The notes: a model not told the origin generated them from the letters alone. Positions 8,010-18,068 are shown, counted from the first letter of the stretch. The stretch: DNA of 50,129 bases from Bacteroidia bacterium (GCA_016787445.1 JAEUTQ010000004.1:1-50129); one strand, 5' to 3'. Numbers and translations are program-made.

Positions 8010-9407
8010 ATGCAAAAATCAAACAATCGCTTCAGCAAACCGCGAAGCTCTGACAAAAAACCTGCTTTTAAATCGGGCAGCAAAAGTTCCTCTTCTAATC
8101 GCTCCGGAAAACCGGAAAGAGATTCTAAAAATAAATTCTCGCGAGATAAATTTTCAGACAAACCTTATAAGAAAAAAGAATTTGATGGCGAGAAGCGCAG
8201 CTTCCGCGATAAAGACAAACCCAAATCGTTTGAACGCGGTGGCGATAAGCCGTTTCGCAAAAAACAGGATGGTGAAAAAAGTTTTGACCGCCCTTTTAAA
8301 AAACGCGATGGCGACGATAAAAGAAGTTTCAGGGATAAGGATAAAAAATTTGATAAGCCTTACAAAAAAAGAGAAGGTGACGAGAAACCATTCCGCAAAA
8401 AATTCAGTGACGATAAAGACAAAAAATTTGATCGCCCTTATAAAAAACACGATGGCGACGAAAAGAAAAGCTTCCGCGATAAAGACAAACCCTATAAGTC
8501 TTTCGACCGGGATAAAAAATCGGATAAGCCTTATAAAAAGAGAGATGATGACTCCGGTGAGAAAAGTGAGTATGGAGAAAAAAAGAAACATCACCATTCT
8601 GATAAAAAGCATCACGACCGCGGTTACAAAAAAACACACAAGAAACATCACAAAAAACATTCCGACAGTGAAACCGTTCATGTTTCAAAGCATGAAGATG
8701 GGTCAATGCGCTTAAATAAATATCTTGCGAATGCAGGAGTAAGTTCTCGCCGTGAAGCAGACGAATTGATTAAAGCAGGTGCGGTAACTGTAAACGGAAA
8801 AGTAGTGACTGAAATGGGTTTTCGCGTAATGCCTACAGATAAAATTAACTATGGCGGCGAAACTTTACGCAACGAGAAAAAAGTTTATTTGATTTTAAAT
8901 AAACCCAAAGATTATTTAACAACAACGGATGACCCGCGCGATCGCCGAACCGTAATGGAACTTATCAAAGATGCAGGACGTGAACGCATCTATCCGGTTG
9001 GACGATTAGATAGAAACACCACCGGCTTGTTATTGTTTACAAACGACGGTGACCTTGCCACCAAATTAATGCATCCTAAACACGGCATCAAAAAAGTGTA
9101 TCATGTGCTCTTGAATAAAAACATGAAGCCCGATGATTATGCACAATTGCATGAAGGTGTTGAGTTGGAAGATGGTTTTATTAAGCCAGACGATGCTTCA
9201 TTTATTACCGATAATAAAAAAGAAATCGGCATTGAAATTCACAGTGGAAAAAACCGAATCGTGCGTCGTATTTTCGAACATTTAGGTTATGAAGTGATAA
9301 AATTAGACCGCGTTGTGTTTGCGGGCTTAACAAAAAAAGATTTGCCAAGAGGTAAATGGCGTTTCTTAAACACTAAAGAAATCGGTTATTTAAAGATGCT
9401 AGGCTGA
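8010..9407 (+). CDS. RluB/RsuA-type rRNA pseudouridine synthase with long charged N-terminal tail
   Basis: The C-terminal half (about residues 232-465) is a standard RsuA/RluB-type enzyme. An S4 RNA-binding domain (MRLNKYLANAGVSSRREADE) is followed by a synthase domain with the catalytic motif GRLDRNTTGLLLFTNDGDL, whose Asp attacks uridine, and a HSGKNRIVRRIFEHLGYEV segment. It would isomerise a uridine in rRNA. Residues 1-230 are low-complexity, built from loose repeats of Lys, Asp, Arg and Phe such as DKPYKKRDGDEK, with a His/Lys-rich stretch (KKHHHSDKKHHDRGYKK). Such a disordered tail is far longer than in E. coli RluB and likely binds RNA. Function of the enzyme half is secure; the exact rRNA position is not. 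Confidence 0.9.
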   Translation: MQKSNNRFSKPRSSDKKPAFKSGSKSSSSNRSGKPERDSKNKFSRDKFSDKPYKKKEFDGEKRSFRDKDKPKSFERGGDKPFRKKQDGEKSFDRPFKKRDGDDKRSFRDKDKKFDKPYKKREGDEKPFRKKFSDDKDKKFDRPYKKHDGDEKKSFRDKDKPYKSFDRDKKSDKPYKKRDDDSGEKSEYGEKKKHHHSDKKHHDRGYKKTHKKHHKKHSDSETVHVSKHEDGSMRLNKYLANAGVSSRREADELIKAGAVTVNGKVVTEMGFRVMPTDKINYGGETLRNEKKVYLILNKPKDYLTTTDDPRDRRTVMELIKDAGRERIYPVGRLDRNTTGLLLFTNDGDLATKLMHPKHGIKKVYHVLLNKNMKPDDYAQLHEGVELEDGFIKPDDASFITDNKKEIGIEIHSGKNRIVRRIFEHLGYEVIKLDRVVFAGLTKKDLPRGKWRFLNTKEIGYLKMLG

Positions 9408-9445
9408 TTTTTTTTGTAAATTAGCAGTAATATTTTCTATTTACT

Positions 9446-11290
9446 ATGTGCGGAATAGTTGGATACATTGGAAACCGTGAGGTTTATCCTATTTTAATTA
9501 AAGGCCTTGGCCGTTTAGAATACCGTGGCTACGACAGTGCCGGTGTTGCGATGTTAAATCCGAAAGGAGAACTGAACGTGTATAAGCGAAAGGGGAAAGT
9601 GAGCGATTTGCAAGCTTTTGCTAAGGGAAAAGACATCAGTGGAAACATTGGAATCGGGCATACACGTTGGGCTACTCATGGTGAACCAAATGATGTTAAC
9701 TCCCACCCGCACTATTCACAATCACAAAATTTAGTGATGATTCACAATGGAATCATTGAGAATTACGCAGCTATTAAAGAAGGTTTAAAAAAACGCGGAC
9801 ATACTTTTTTATCACAAACAGATACCGAAGTTCTTATTCATTTAATAGAAGACATTAAAGAACACGAAAAAATGAAATTGGGGCATGCCGTTATCGCTGC
9901 CTTAAATCAGGTGATTGGTGCTTATGCTATTGTTGTGATGGATAAAAACGATCCGAATACACTTGTAGCAGCGAAAAAAGGAAGTCCGATGGTAATCGGT
10001 ATTGGTCATGATGAATTTTTCATCGCGTCTGATGCTTCACCAATAGTTGAGTTTACAAAAAACGTAGTATATCTCGAAGATGAACAAGTAGCCATTATCC
10101 GCCGTGGAGAAGATTTAAAGATTCGCAGTTTGAAGGATAAAGAAGTTACGCCTTACGTACAAGAGTTAACGATTGAATTGGAAGCGATTGAAAAAGGTGG
10201 TTACGATCACTTTATGCTGAAAGAAATTTATGAGCAACCTCGTTCGGTGAAAGACAGTATGCGCGGACGATTACACGCAGAAAACGGAGAAGTAAAATTA
10301 GGTGGTATTGTTGAGCACGAAGCAAAATTTAAGAACGCAAAACGTATTATTTTCATTGCATGCGGAACCTCCTGGCATGCCGGTTTAGTGGGTGAATATT
10401 TATTTGAAGAGTTTGCACGTATTCCTGTTGAAGTAGAATATGCATCAGAATTCCGATACAGAAATCCGATTATTTATCCGGATGATATTGTTATCGCCAT
10501 TTCTCAGAGTGGTGAAACCGCTGATACTTTAGCAGCGATTGAACTAGCAAAAGCAAAAGGCGCTACCATTGTTGGTGTTTGTAATGTAGTTGGTTCTTCC
10601 ATTCCGCGCGCCACACACGCAGGTTCTTATACGCATGCCGGTCCGGAAATTGGGGTTGCATCAACAAAAGCATTTACAGCACAAGTAACGGTACTTACCT
10701 TAATGGCTTTACATGTGGCGCGCATTAAAGGCACCATGCCGGAAAGTCGCTACCGTCAGATTTTGTTTGAAATGGAAGCTGTTCCAAATAAAATTGAAGA
10801 AGTTTTAAAATTAAACGATAAGATTAAAGAGATTGCCTTCAAATATAAAGACGCAAGCAATGCGCTTTACTTAGGAAGAGGCTACACCTTCCCTGTTGCG
10901 TTGGAAGGCGCTTTAAAATTAAAAGAGATTTCATACATACATGCTGAAGGTTATCCTGCAGCCGAAATGAAACACGGTCCGATTGCATTGATTGATGAAG
11001 AAATGCCTGTATTTGTAATTGCAACCAAAGGTGCTAACTACGAAAAAGTAGTAAGCAATATTCAGGAAGTAAAAGCAAGAAAGGGTAAAGTAATTGCCGT
11101 TGTAACTGCAGGCGATAAAGATGTAAAAGGTATGGCTGATTATACCATTGAAATTCCTGAAACAGACGAAGCGTTAGTTCCACTTATTTCCGTTGTTCCA
11201 TTACAATTGCTTTCCTATCACATTGCAGTAATGCGCGGATGTAATGTTGACCAACCTCGAAATTTAGCAAAGAGTGTTACTGTAGAATAA
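9446..11290 (+). CDS. glmS: Glutamine-fructose-6-phosphate aminotransferase (isomerising)
   Basis: This 614-residue enzyme makes glucosamine 6-phosphate from fructose 6-phosphate and glutamine, the first step toward UDP-GlcNAc for peptidoglycan. The glutaminase domain starts MCGIVGYIGNREVYPILIKG, with Cys2 as nucleophile after Met removal, and includes HTRWATHGEPNDVNSHPH. Two SIS domains follow, with SQSGETADTLAAI and STKAFTAQVTVL, and the C-terminus is DQPRNLAKSVTVE as expected. Length and motifs are normal. It lies 38 bp after the pseudouridine synthase gene. I see no glmS ribozyme upstream. A strong terminator follows at 11311. Confidence 0.97.
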   Translation: MCGIVGYIGNREVYPILIKGLGRLEYRGYDSAGVAMLNPKGELNVYKRKGKVSDLQAFAKGKDISGNIGIGHTRWATHGEPNDVNSHPHYSQSQNLVMIHNGIIENYAAIKEGLKKRGHTFLSQTDTEVLIHLIEDIKEHEKMKLGHAVIAALNQVIGAYAIVVMDKNDPNTLVAAKKGSPMVIGIGHDEFFIASDASPIVEFTKNVVYLEDEQVAIIRRGEDLKIRSLKDKEVTPYVQELTIELEAIEKGGYDHFMLKEIYEQPRSVKDSMRGRLHAENGEVKLGGIVEHEAKFKNAKRIIFIACGTSWHAGLVGEYLFEEFARIPVEVEYASEFRYRNPIIYPDDIVIAISQSGETADTLAAIELAKAKGATIVGVCNVVGSSIPRATHAGSYTHAGPEIGVASTKAFTAQVTVLTLMALHVARIKGTMPESRYRQILFEMEAVPNKIEEVLKLNDKIKEIAFKYKDASNALYLGRGYTFPVALEGALKLKEISYIHAEGYPAAEMKHGPIALIDEEMPVFVIATKGANYEKVVSNIQEVKARKGKVIAVVTAGDKDVKGMADYTIEIPETDEALVPLISVVPLQLLSYHIAVMRGCNVDQPRNLAKSVTVE

Positions 11291-11310
11291 ACGTAATTAA
11301 ACTGAGTATT

Positions 11311-11340
11311 AAAAGCACAATTACAGTTGTGCTTTTTTTC
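11311..11340 (+). terminator. Intrinsic terminator of glmS
   Basis: A 10-bp stem AAAAGCACAA / TTGTGCTTTT (11311-11320 and 11327-11336) with a 6-base loop is followed by T-rich sequence on the plus strand. The stop codon and last codons of the convergent DedA gene lie inside this hairpin. Confidence 0.85.
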
Positions 11341-11947
11341 TTTTAATAAGGTTCCAAACAATTGGCAAGGCGGTTAACACAATCAAGCCAATAAAAATAT
11401 ATCCTAAATAGTTTTCTACTTCCGGAAAACGAATGCCTAAAAAATAAGCTATGCTTGCAATGCTTCCAATCCATGCTACAGCACCAATGATATTATAAGC
11501 CATAAATTTTTTAAAGTCGATTTTAATAACACCTGCAATTATCGGTGCAAATGTTCTAACGATTGGCAAAAATCTTCCTAACACTAGTGTTTTACCTCCG
11601 TGCTTTTCATAATAGGCTCTGGTTATGTCCACATGACTTTGCTTAAAAAGAAAACTATCCTTCCGGCTATACAATCTGGTGCCTGCTTTTTTTCCGAACC
11701 AATACCCAAAAACATTTCCTATTATAGCTGATATCATCATGCCTATTAAAGCAACCGGGAAACTTACATTCATTAACTCAGGTTTTGTTGCACATAACAA
11801 GCCCGCTATAAAAATTAAATTATCACCGGGCAAAAAGAAACCGATCAGTAAACCTGTTTCTGCAAATATCACAAACAACAACAACCCAAAGCCTCCGTAT
11901 TTAATGATGCTTTCCGGGTCGGTGAGTTGTTGTAAAAAATCGAACAT
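11321..11947 (-). CDS. DedA family membrane protein
   Basis: A 208-residue integral membrane protein of the DedA/SNARE-associated family. Diagnostic segments are FFLPGDNLIFIAGLL near residue 38 and GRFLPIVRTFAPIIAGVIKI near residue 122, the latter with the conserved Arg residues of the family. Several further hydrophobic segments are present. DedA proteins are thought to be lipid flippases, including for undecaprenyl phosphate or phosphatidylethanolamine; which one applies here is unknown. It starts 2 bp after the stop of the upstream gene and so is probably co-transcribed with it. Its last codons overlap the glmS terminator. Confidence 0.9.
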   Translation of the reverse strand: MFDFLQQLTDPESIIKYGGFGLLLFVIFAETGLLIGFFLPGDNLIFIAGLLCATKPELMNVSFPVALIGMMISAIIGNVFGYWFGKKAGTRLYSRKDSFLFKQSHVDITRAYYEKHGGKTLVLGRFLPIVRTFAPIIAGVIKIDFKKFMAYNIIGAVAWIGSIASIAYFLGIRFPEVENYLGYIFIGLIVLTALPIVWNLIKRKKAQL

Positions 11948-11949
11948 GA

Positions 11950-12411
11950 TTATTTAACGCCTGTTTTTACGCGCAATAGATTTTGCAGAAACATCTCCGG
12001 GTTAAACTCTGCTTCGCAAGTTGTGTTTTTAAATTTAATGGAAGTTGCTTTTTCCTTAGTGTATCTCCGATACAAATCAAACTCTGTTATTGATGTACAT
12101 TTACCATTATCAATACCAATAAAATGATTCACTGAATTTTCATAGTTTTTCATGAAAGTCTTGAATTCTTTGGCGGAAATTTTTTTCTCTTCGGTTTTTG
12201 AATCCGTTCGCATAATTAACTTTCGATCGCCACGCTTTTGCTTGCACATTTTCACTTCTAAAATGTAGGCGTTGAAGCAGCCTGAATTATCGGCTACAAA
12301 ATAAACGGTATCGGCTTTGCTAATCTCTGCAATTGATTTGGAGATTCCTTTGTCTTGCGAAAAGAGAGCGCCGGTAAAAAAAACAAAAATTATGATGAGT
12401 GAATTCTTCAC
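11950..12411 (-). CDS. Secreted hypothetical protein
   Basis: A protein of 153 residues starting at GTG 12411 (an in-frame TTG directly upstream at 12414 is the alternative). It has a signal peptide, MKNSLIIIFVFFTGALFSQ, and a mature domain with four cysteines (NSGCFN, VKMCKQ, NGKCTS, TTCEAEF) that could form two disulfides in the periplasm. I recognise no family. It sits between the fused ABC ATPase, whose stop codon is 3 bp upstream, and DedA, 2 bp downstream, so all three are likely one transcript. The context does not reveal a function. Confidence 0.7.
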   Translation of the reverse strand: MKNSLIIIFVFFTGALFSQDKGISKSIAEISKADTVYFVADNSGCFNAYILEVKMCKQKRGDRKLIMRTDSKTEEKKISAKEFKTFMKNYENSVNHFIGIDNGKCTSITEFDLYRRYTKEKATSIKFKNTTCEAEFNPEMFLQNLLRVKTGVK

Positions 12412-12414
12412 CAA

Positions 12415-14229
12415 TTAATAATTAACCAGGCTCGCCGATTTTTTCTTTTCAATACTTGAAGTAATGTCTTCGAGTCGGCCCTTCGGAATAGAATTAATAA
12501 GGTTCTTTGTATAATCACTTTGAGGATTGTGATAGATGTCGTCGGCATTTCCAATTTCTTCCACCTTTCCTTTATTCATTACAACCATGCGGTCGCTCAT
12601 GAATTTCACTACACTTAAATCGTGGGAAATAAAAATATACGTGAATTTAAATTCTTTCTTAAGGTCGTTTAATAAGTTCAACACTTGCGCCTGCACACTT
12701 ACGTCTAATGCACTTACACTTTCATCGCAAATTAAAAACTGAGGATTAACCGCCAATGCGCGTGCAATACAAACACGCTGACGCTGACCACCACTGAACT
12801 CGTGTGGATAACGCTGAAAATGCTTTTCCTCTAATCCTACCTTCTTTAATAAATCGTAAACTTTTTCCTTTCTATCATTATTAGAGCTTCCGATGTTATG
12901 AAATTTCATGGGCTCCATAATCGCGTTTCCAATGGTGATACGCGGATTCAAAGAAGAGTACGGATCCTGAAAAATGATTTGCATATTACGGCGTAAAGGC
13001 CTGAATTCATCTTCCGTCAATCTTAAAACTTCTTGTTTCTTGAAATAAATTTTTCCTTCGTGAGCATCCGCCAATTTTAAAATTGTTCGGCCCAAGGTTG
13101 TTTTACCGCAACCACTTTCTCCTACCAGTCCTAACGTTTCTCCCTCGTAAACATCAAAAGAAACATCATCAACTGCTTTTGTATACGTCAATGTGCGTCC
13201 GAAAAATGATTTAGTAGCCGGAAACCACGTTTTCAAATTTTGTATTTCTAAAATCTTGTCGCCGCTATATAATGCTTTGTGCGCTTCTTTTCTTTCGTTC
13301 TCTGTAATAATTACACTTCCGATAGCCTCAGTAACGGATTTAGGAATTTCAATAATCTCTCCGTTTTCATCACGTTTCATAAAGTCGCTCACTACAGGTA
13401 AACGCTTTAAACGTTTGTCTAATGGCGGGCGACAAGCCAATAAACTTTTTGTATAAGGATGTTTTGGGTTGGAGAAAATATCCATTACCAAACCTTGCTC
13501 AACAATTTTTCCTTTATACATCACCACCACTTTATCGGCCAACTCAGCAATTACACCCAAATCGTGGGTAATAAACATAATGCCCATGTTGTTTTGACGC
13601 TGTAAATCGAGCATCACATCCAAAATGGTTTTTTGTACTGTTACATCAAGAGCTGTTGTTGGTTCATCGGCGATAAGAATAGCGGGATTACAACTCATTG
13701 CCATAGCAATCATCACGCGTTGTTTTTGTCCGCCTGATAACTGGTGAGGATAACGATCTAAAATTAATTCAGGTGTTGGCAATTGTACTTGCGAAAACAA
13801 TTCGAGTGTACGTAATCTTGCCGCACGTTTATTCACTTTTTGATGAAGCATAATAGCTTCCATCACTTGCTCACCGCACTTGATAACAGGATTCAAAGAA
13901 GTCATTGGCTCCTGGAAAATCATTCCGATATCATTCCCTCTCAAGCTTCGCATTTCCTTAGCGGAAATTTTAGTGAGGTCAATGGTACGGTGATCTTTGG
14001 TGTGAAATAATATTTGTCCGCCACTTACTCTTCCGGGAGGATTGGGAATTAATTGCATGATGGAAAGTGCTGTAACAGACTTACCGGAACCGCTCTCTCC
14101 TACGATACCAATTGTTTCACCTTTGTGTAAAGTAAAACTCACATCATTAACGGCTCTAACATATTCATCTTCCGTTTTAAAATCGGTAACCAGATTTTTT
14201 ACCTCTAATAGTACTTCTTTATTGAGCAT
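12415..14229 (-). CDS. Fused oligopeptide/dipeptide-type ABC transporter ATP-binding protein
   Basis: This 604-residue protein contains two complete ATPase domains, as in fusions of DppD and DppF. Domain 1 has Walker A GESGSGKS, signature LSGGQKQRV and Walker B ILIADEPTTALD. Domain 2 has GESGCGKT, FSGGQRQRV and FLICDESVSALD. Each is followed by an oligopeptide-transporter C-terminal segment (NPKHPYTKSLLACRPP, and a shorter NPQSDYTKNLINSIPKGR). It would energise uptake of peptides or similar solutes. No permease or binding-protein gene is in the window, so its partners are elsewhere. It is the first gene of a likely three-gene unit. Confidence 0.92.
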   Translation of the reverse strand: MLNKEVLLEVKNLVTDFKTEDEYVRAVNDVSFTLHKGETIGIVGESGSGKSVTALSIMQLIPNPPGRVSGGQILFHTKDHRTIDLTKISAKEMRSLRGNDIGMIFQEPMTSLNPVIKCGEQVMEAIMLHQKVNKRAARLRTLELFSQVQLPTPELILDRYPHQLSGGQKQRVMIAMAMSCNPAILIADEPTTALDVTVQKTILDVMLDLQRQNNMGIMFITHDLGVIAELADKVVVMYKGKIVEQGLVMDIFSNPKHPYTKSLLACRPPLDKRLKRLPVVSDFMKRDENGEIIEIPKSVTEAIGSVIITENERKEAHKALYSGDKILEIQNLKTWFPATKSFFGRTLTYTKAVDDVSFDVYEGETLGLVGESGCGKTTLGRTILKLADAHEGKIYFKKQEVLRLTEDEFRPLRRNMQIIFQDPYSSLNPRITIGNAIMEPMKFHNIGSSNNDRKEKVYDLLKKVGLEEKHFQRYPHEFSGGQRQRVCIARALAVNPQFLICDESVSALDVSVQAQVLNLLNDLKKEFKFTYIFISHDLSVVKFMSDRMVVMNKGKVEEIGNADDIYHNPQSDYTKNLINSIPKGRLEDITSSIEKKKSASLVNY

Positions 14230-14493
14230 AAGTGAGTTAAGGGCATCTAAGTAAGGAAAATTTTGTCGAATTAAAAAGCAATTTATCTACCAAAAAGCAG
14301 AGCCTATCCAATTTTAGGCTAAATTCTTATTTATAAAGCTTCTAAATAGAGCTTTCCTGCTAAAAAACAGGGCATTGTGGCTGCGGTTGATAACTAGTTT
14401 AAGGCGGAGTGTAATAAGCTAAACAATTGCTTGATATTAAGTGTTATGGTTTTTACATTTGTGCGGTTTATATACAATTTCAATTCATTACTT
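14230..14493. other. Divergent intergenic region between the ABC gene and sdhC
   Basis: The region holds the sdhC promoter at its right end. A small inverted repeat, AGCCTA (14301-14306) with TAGGCT (14315-14320), is followed on the minus strand by CTGCTTTTT, a weak terminator-like signal. I see no gene and no convincing promoter for the minus-strand ABC gene. Confidence 0.4.
14431..14461 (+). promoter_or_regulatory. Promoter of sdhCAB
   Basis: TACATTTG at 14454-14461 matches the -7 consensus and a TTG at 14431-14433 lies 20 bp upstream. The first coding ATG is at 14494, which gives a leader of roughly 26 bases. This also argues against coding starts upstream of 14494. Confidence 0.7.
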
Positions 14494-15183
14494 ATGAGCA
14501 AAAGCGGATTACTTAAATCATCAATAGGCAAAAAATTTTTAATGGGCTTAACGGGCCTTTTTTTAATATCGTTTTTATTAGTACACTGTTTTATTAATGC
14601 CCTCATTTTTGTGAATGATGGCGGTGAAACTTTTAATAAAGGCGCCGAATTTATGGGCACCAATTGGTTAATTCGAACCATGGAGATTGTGCTTTTCCTT
14701 GGCATCATTCTTCACATCGTGCAAGCCTTAGTGTTAACTCTTGAAAATCGCAAAGCACGTCCTGTAGCCTACGCTGTTACCAATGGCGGTGCAAACTCTA
14801 CTTGGTATAGCCGTTGGATGGGTTTATTAGGAACACTCATCTTAATGTTTTTAATTATCCACTTAAAACATTTTTGGGTTGTAACACGATTTACCGATCA
14901 TATCGCGCACAGTGCAGCGGATGCTTTACCCGGACAAGAAACTATGTTTGGCGAAATGAAGGAAGTGTTTGAACACACTTGGGTTGTAGTTTTGTATTGC
15001 CTTTCTATGATTTCATTAGCGTACCACTTATTACACGGCTTCCAATCAGCATTTCAAACATTAGGATTAAATCACAAGAAATATACACCTATGATTAAAA
15101 CTGCAGGTGTTATTTTCTCCATCTTAATTCCTGTAATTTTTGCTGCTATGCCAATAGCAATGCACTTTAATATCATTAAATAA
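14494..15183 (+). CDS. sdhC: Succinate dehydrogenase cytochrome b subunit (b558 type)
   Basis: A 229-residue membrane subunit that anchors the complex, carries heme b and passes electrons between quinone and the Fe-S subunit. It starts MSKSGLLKSSIGKKFLMGL and has about five membrane segments, including LFLISFLLVHCFINALIF and the last, KTAGVIFSILIPVIFAAMP. Histidines in or near helices (LLVHCFI, ILHIVQAL, LIIHLKHFW, AYHLLHGFQ) are candidate heme ligands. A single large cytochrome subunit in place of SdhC plus SdhD marks the type-B succinate:quinone oxidoreductase lineage. An upstream TTG frame at 14431 overlaps the promoter, so I use the ATG at 14494. sdhA follows 27 bp downstream. Confidence 0.93.
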   Translation: MSKSGLLKSSIGKKFLMGLTGLFLISFLLVHCFINALIFVNDGGETFNKGAEFMGTNWLIRTMEIVLFLGIILHIVQALVLTLENRKARPVAYAVTNGGANSTWYSRWMGLLGTLILMFLIIHLKHFWVVTRFTDHIAHSAADALPGQETMFGEMKEVFEHTWVVVLYCLSMISLAYHLLHGFQSAFQTLGLNHKKYTPMIKTAGVIFSILIPVIFAAMPIAMHFNIIK

Positions 15184-15210
15184 TTTTACGAATCAACATT
15201 TTTTAAATAT

Positions 15211-17199
15211 ATGGCCAGTTCACCAAAATTAAACTCAAGAATCCCTGAAGGACAGCTTGAAAACAAATGGACCAAATACCGTTCAACAGTACACTTAGTT
15301 AACCCTGCCAACAAACGTAGCTTGGAAGTTATTGTTGTAGGTACAGGTTTAGCAGGCGCATCAGCGGCTGCTACATTAGCGGAAATGGGTTATAAAGTAA
15401 AAGCGTTTTGTTTTCAAGATTCTGCACGTCGTGCACACTCTATTGCTGCACAAGGTGGTGTAAATGCTGCGAAAAACTATCAAAACGATGGTGACTCGGT
15501 TTACCGTTTATTTTACGATACTATTAAAGGTGGTGACTACCGTGCACGCGAAGCTAACGTACATCGCCTTGCGGAAGTATCCGGAAACATTATCGACCAG
15601 TGTGTTGCTCAAGGTGTGCCTTTTGCACGTGAATACGGCGGAACATTAAGCAACCGTTCATTTGGTGGTACTCAAGTACAACGTACATTTTATGCAGCAG
15701 GTCAAACCGGTCAGCAATTATTATTAGGTGCATATAGCGCATTACAACGTCAGGTTGGTATGGGTGCTGTTAAAATGTATGCACGTCACGAAATGATGGA
15801 CATCGTTAACATCGATGGCAAGTGCCGTGGTATTATTGCCCGTAATTTAGTAACAGGAAAATTAGAGCGTCATTTTGGTCACGCTGTATTATTATGTACC
15901 GGTGGTTATGGAAACGTATTCTTCTTATCTACTAACGCGATGGGAAGTAACGTAACTGCAGCCTGGAAAGCACACAAGAAAGGTGCGTTCTTTGGAAACC
16001 CTTGTTACACACAAATTCACCCAACCTGTATTCCGGTGAGTGGTGATCACCAATCAAAATTAACGTTAATGTCAGAGTCGTTACGTAACGACGGACGTAT
16101 TTGGGTTCCTAAAAAGAAAGATGATCCGCGTAAAGCAAACGACATTCCTGAAGATGAAAGAGATTATTACTTAGAGAGAAGATATCCTGCATTCGGTAAC
16201 TTAGTTCCACGCGACGTAGCATCACGTGCTGCGAAAGAGCGTTGCGATGCCGGTTATGGTGTAGGTGCAAGTAAAATGGCCGTATACTTAGATTTTGCCG
16301 CTAACACTGAGCGTTACGGAAAAATTGAAGCCAACAAATTAGGTTTACAAAATCCAAGCAAAGACGAAATCATTCGTTTAGGTAAAGAAGTTGTAAAAGA
16401 AAAATACGGTAACTTATTTGATATGTACAAACAAATTACCGGTGAAGATCCTTATGAAGTTCCAATGCGTATCTATCCTGCCGTTCACTATACAATGGGT
16501 GGTTTATGGGTAGATTATAATTTGATGACTACCGTTCCGGGATTATACGCTTTAGGTGAAGCAAATTTCTCTGACCATGGCGCTAACCGCTTAGGTGCTT
16601 CTGCATTAATGCAAGGTTTAGCTGATGGTTATTTTGTGATTCCGTATACTATTGGTGATTATTTATCTGAAGAAATCAGAACCAAAGCGATTCCAACCGA
16701 TCACGAAGCATTTGTAAAAGCGGAAGCTGAAGTACAAGAAAGAATAAGCAAACTAATCAGTAATAAAGGAACCAAGTCGGTTGATTATTTCCACAAACGT
16801 TTAGGAAAAATTATGTGGGATAAATGCGGCATGGCTCGTAATAAAGAAGGATTAACTTCTGCAATTACTGAAATTCAAAAATTACGTGAAGAGTTTTGGA
16901 AAGATGTTAGAGTACCTGGTGACGCGAATGAGTTTAATCCTGAATTAGAAAAAGCACACCGCGTTGCAGACTTCTTAGAACTTGGTGAGTTAATGTGTAA
17001 AGACGCTTTACACCGTAACGAAAGTTGTGGTGGTCACTTCCGTGAAGAATATCAAACTCCGGATGGAGAAGCTTTACGTGATGACAACAACTTCGCTTAT
17101 GTTGCTGCATGGGAATACAAAGGCGAAAGCAATTTTGAATTACATAAAGAAGAGTTGAAGTTTGAAAACATCAAACTTGCACAACGTAACTACGCTTAA
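15211..17199 (+). CDS. sdhA: Succinate dehydrogenase / fumarate reductase flavoprotein subunit
   Basis: This 662-residue subunit oxidises succinate to fumarate in the citric acid cycle on the inner face of the membrane. It has the FAD-binding [19 protein letters not shown], the segment [18 protein letters not shown] that carries the covalent FAD histidine, and the late FAD/substrate motif [20 protein letters not shown]. Length matches type-B enzymes. The gene is rich in CGT, GGT and GCA codons, which fits high expression. It is the middle gene of sdhCAB. Direction of catalysis cannot be told from sequence; the rest of the window suggests an aerobe, so succinate oxidation is likelier. Confidence 0.96.
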   Translation: MASSPKLNSRIPEGQLENKWTKYRSTVHLVNPANKRSLEVIVVGTGLAGASAAATLAEMGYKVKAFCFQDSARRAHSIAAQGGVNAAKNYQNDGDSVYRLFYDTIKGGDYRAREANVHRLAEVSGNIIDQCVAQGVPFAREYGGTLSNRSFGGTQVQRTFYAAGQTGQQLLLGAYSALQRQVGMGAVKMYARHEMMDIVNIDGKCRGIIARNLVTGKLERHFGHAVLLCTGGYGNVFFLSTNAMGSNVTAAWKAHKKGAFFGNPCYTQIHPTCIPVSGDHQSKLTLMSESLRNDGRIWVPKKKDDPRKANDIPEDERDYYLERRYPAFGNLVPRDVASRAAKERCDAGYGVGASKMAVYLDFAANTERYGKIEANKLGLQNPSKDEIIRLGKEVVKEKYGNLFDMYKQITGEDPYEVPMRIYPAVHYTMGGLWVDYNLMTTVPGLYALGEANFSDHGANRLGASALMQGLADGYFVIPYTIGDYLSEEIRTKAIPTDHEAFVKAEAEVQERISKLISNKGTKSVDYFHKRLGKIMWDKCGMARNKEGLTSAITEIQKLREEFWKDVRVPGDANEFNPELEKAHRVADFLELGELMCKDALHRNESCGGHFREEYQTPDGEALRDDNNFAYVAAWEYKGESNFELHKEELKFENIKLAQRNYA

Positions 17200-17239
17200 T
17201 AGCCAAACTAACAAATTGTCGAATTAACGAATTAAAAAT

Positions 17240-18004
17240 ATGAGCCACGGAAATATGAACCTTACCTTAAAGGTTTGGAAACAAAAAAATAAAGACACCA
17301 AAGGTAAATTTGAAACTTACAATGCGAAGGGAATTTCTCCTGATATGTCTTTTCTTGAAATGTTCGACGTAGTTAACGAACAGTTAATTAACGAAGGAAA
17401 AGAACCTATTGCTTTCGATCACGATTGCCGGGAAGGTATTTGCGGAATGTGCAGCATGTACATTAATGGCCGTCCGCACGGACCAAAAGAAGGTGTTACA
17501 ACTTGCCAGTTACACATGCGCAGCTTTAAAGATGGCGATACCATTGTTGTAGAACCTTGGAGAAGTGCAGCATTCCCAGTAATTAAAGATTTAGCAGTTG
17601 ACCGTTCTTCATTCGACAGAATTATGGCTGCCGGAGGGTTCGTGTCCGTTAATACCGGAAACGCGAAAGACGCTAATAATATTTTAATTCCTAAGCCGGA
17701 TGCGGATGAAGCGTTTAATGCGGCGGCTTGTATCGGTTGTGGTGCATGCGTTGCTGCTTGTAAAAACAGTTCGGCCATGTTGTTTGTATCAGCGAAAGTT
17801 TCTCAATTAGCTTTATTACCTCAAGGAAAAGTTGAAGCACAACAACGTGTATTAAACATGGTAAAGCAAATGGACGAAGAAGGATTTGGTAACTGTACGA
17901 ACACAGGTGCTTGCGAAGCTGAATGTCCGAAATCAATCTCATTAGAAAACATTGCCCGTATGAACCGTGAATATTTGTGGGCAAGTGCAACAAGCAAAGA
18001 TTAA
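17240..18004 (+). CDS. sdhB: Succinate dehydrogenase iron-sulfur subunit
   Basis: A 254-residue subunit that relays electrons from FAD to the quinone site. The 2Fe-2S ligands are in [16 protein letters not shown] plus the later TTCQL. The 4Fe-4S cluster motif is [16 protein letters not shown]. The last cluster is formed by C-x5-C-x3-CP in [17 protein letters not shown]. The motifs and length fit the type-B family. The gene follows sdhA by 40 bp and is closed by a strong bidirectional terminator at 18022. Confidence 0.96.
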   Translation: MSHGNMNLTLKVWKQKNKDTKGKFETYNAKGISPDMSFLEMFDVVNEQLINEGKEPIAFDHDCREGICGMCSMYINGRPHGPKEGVTTCQLHMRSFKDGDTIVVEPWRSAAFPVIKDLAVDRSSFDRIMAAGGFVSVNTGNAKDANNILIPKPDADEAFNAAACIGCGACVAACKNSSAMLFVSAKVSQLALLPQGKVEAQQRVLNMVKQMDEEGFGNCTNTGACEAECPKSISLENIARMNREYLWASATSKD

Positions 18005-18021
18005 TCAAAACATACATTCAT

Positions 18022-18055
18022 AAAAAAAGCCGCTCTAATCAAGCGGCTTTTTTAT
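18022..18055. terminator. Bidirectional intrinsic terminator between sdhB and the GLPGLI gene
   Basis: The stem AAAAGCCGCT / AGCGGCTTTT (arms ending at 18034 and starting at 18042) has a 7-base loop and T runs on both strands. It can end the sdhCAB transcript and the convergent minus-strand transcript. Confidence 0.9.
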
Positions 18056-18068
18056 TTTATAACAATGA

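Noticed and set aside
8154..8715. Long antisense and alternative-frame ORFs across the pseudouridine synthase tail
   Set aside because: They are shadows of the low-complexity Lys/Asp repeats; their products are equally repetitive and match no family.
9408..9445. glmS ribozyme or other RNA element before glmS
   Set aside because: Only 38 bp separate the genes, too short for the ribozyme, and no matching sequence is present.
14300..14400. A second attenuator upstream of the ABC gene (hairpin plus a short Leu-containing ORF)
   Set aside because: The stem is only 6 bp and AT-rich, the T run is short and set off from the stem, and there is no competing antiterminator pairing.
14431..14493. Upstream extension of sdhC from a TTG at 14431
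   Set aside because: It overlaps the promoter elements at 14431-14461 and adds residues absent from the family; the ATG at 14494 gives the normal start.
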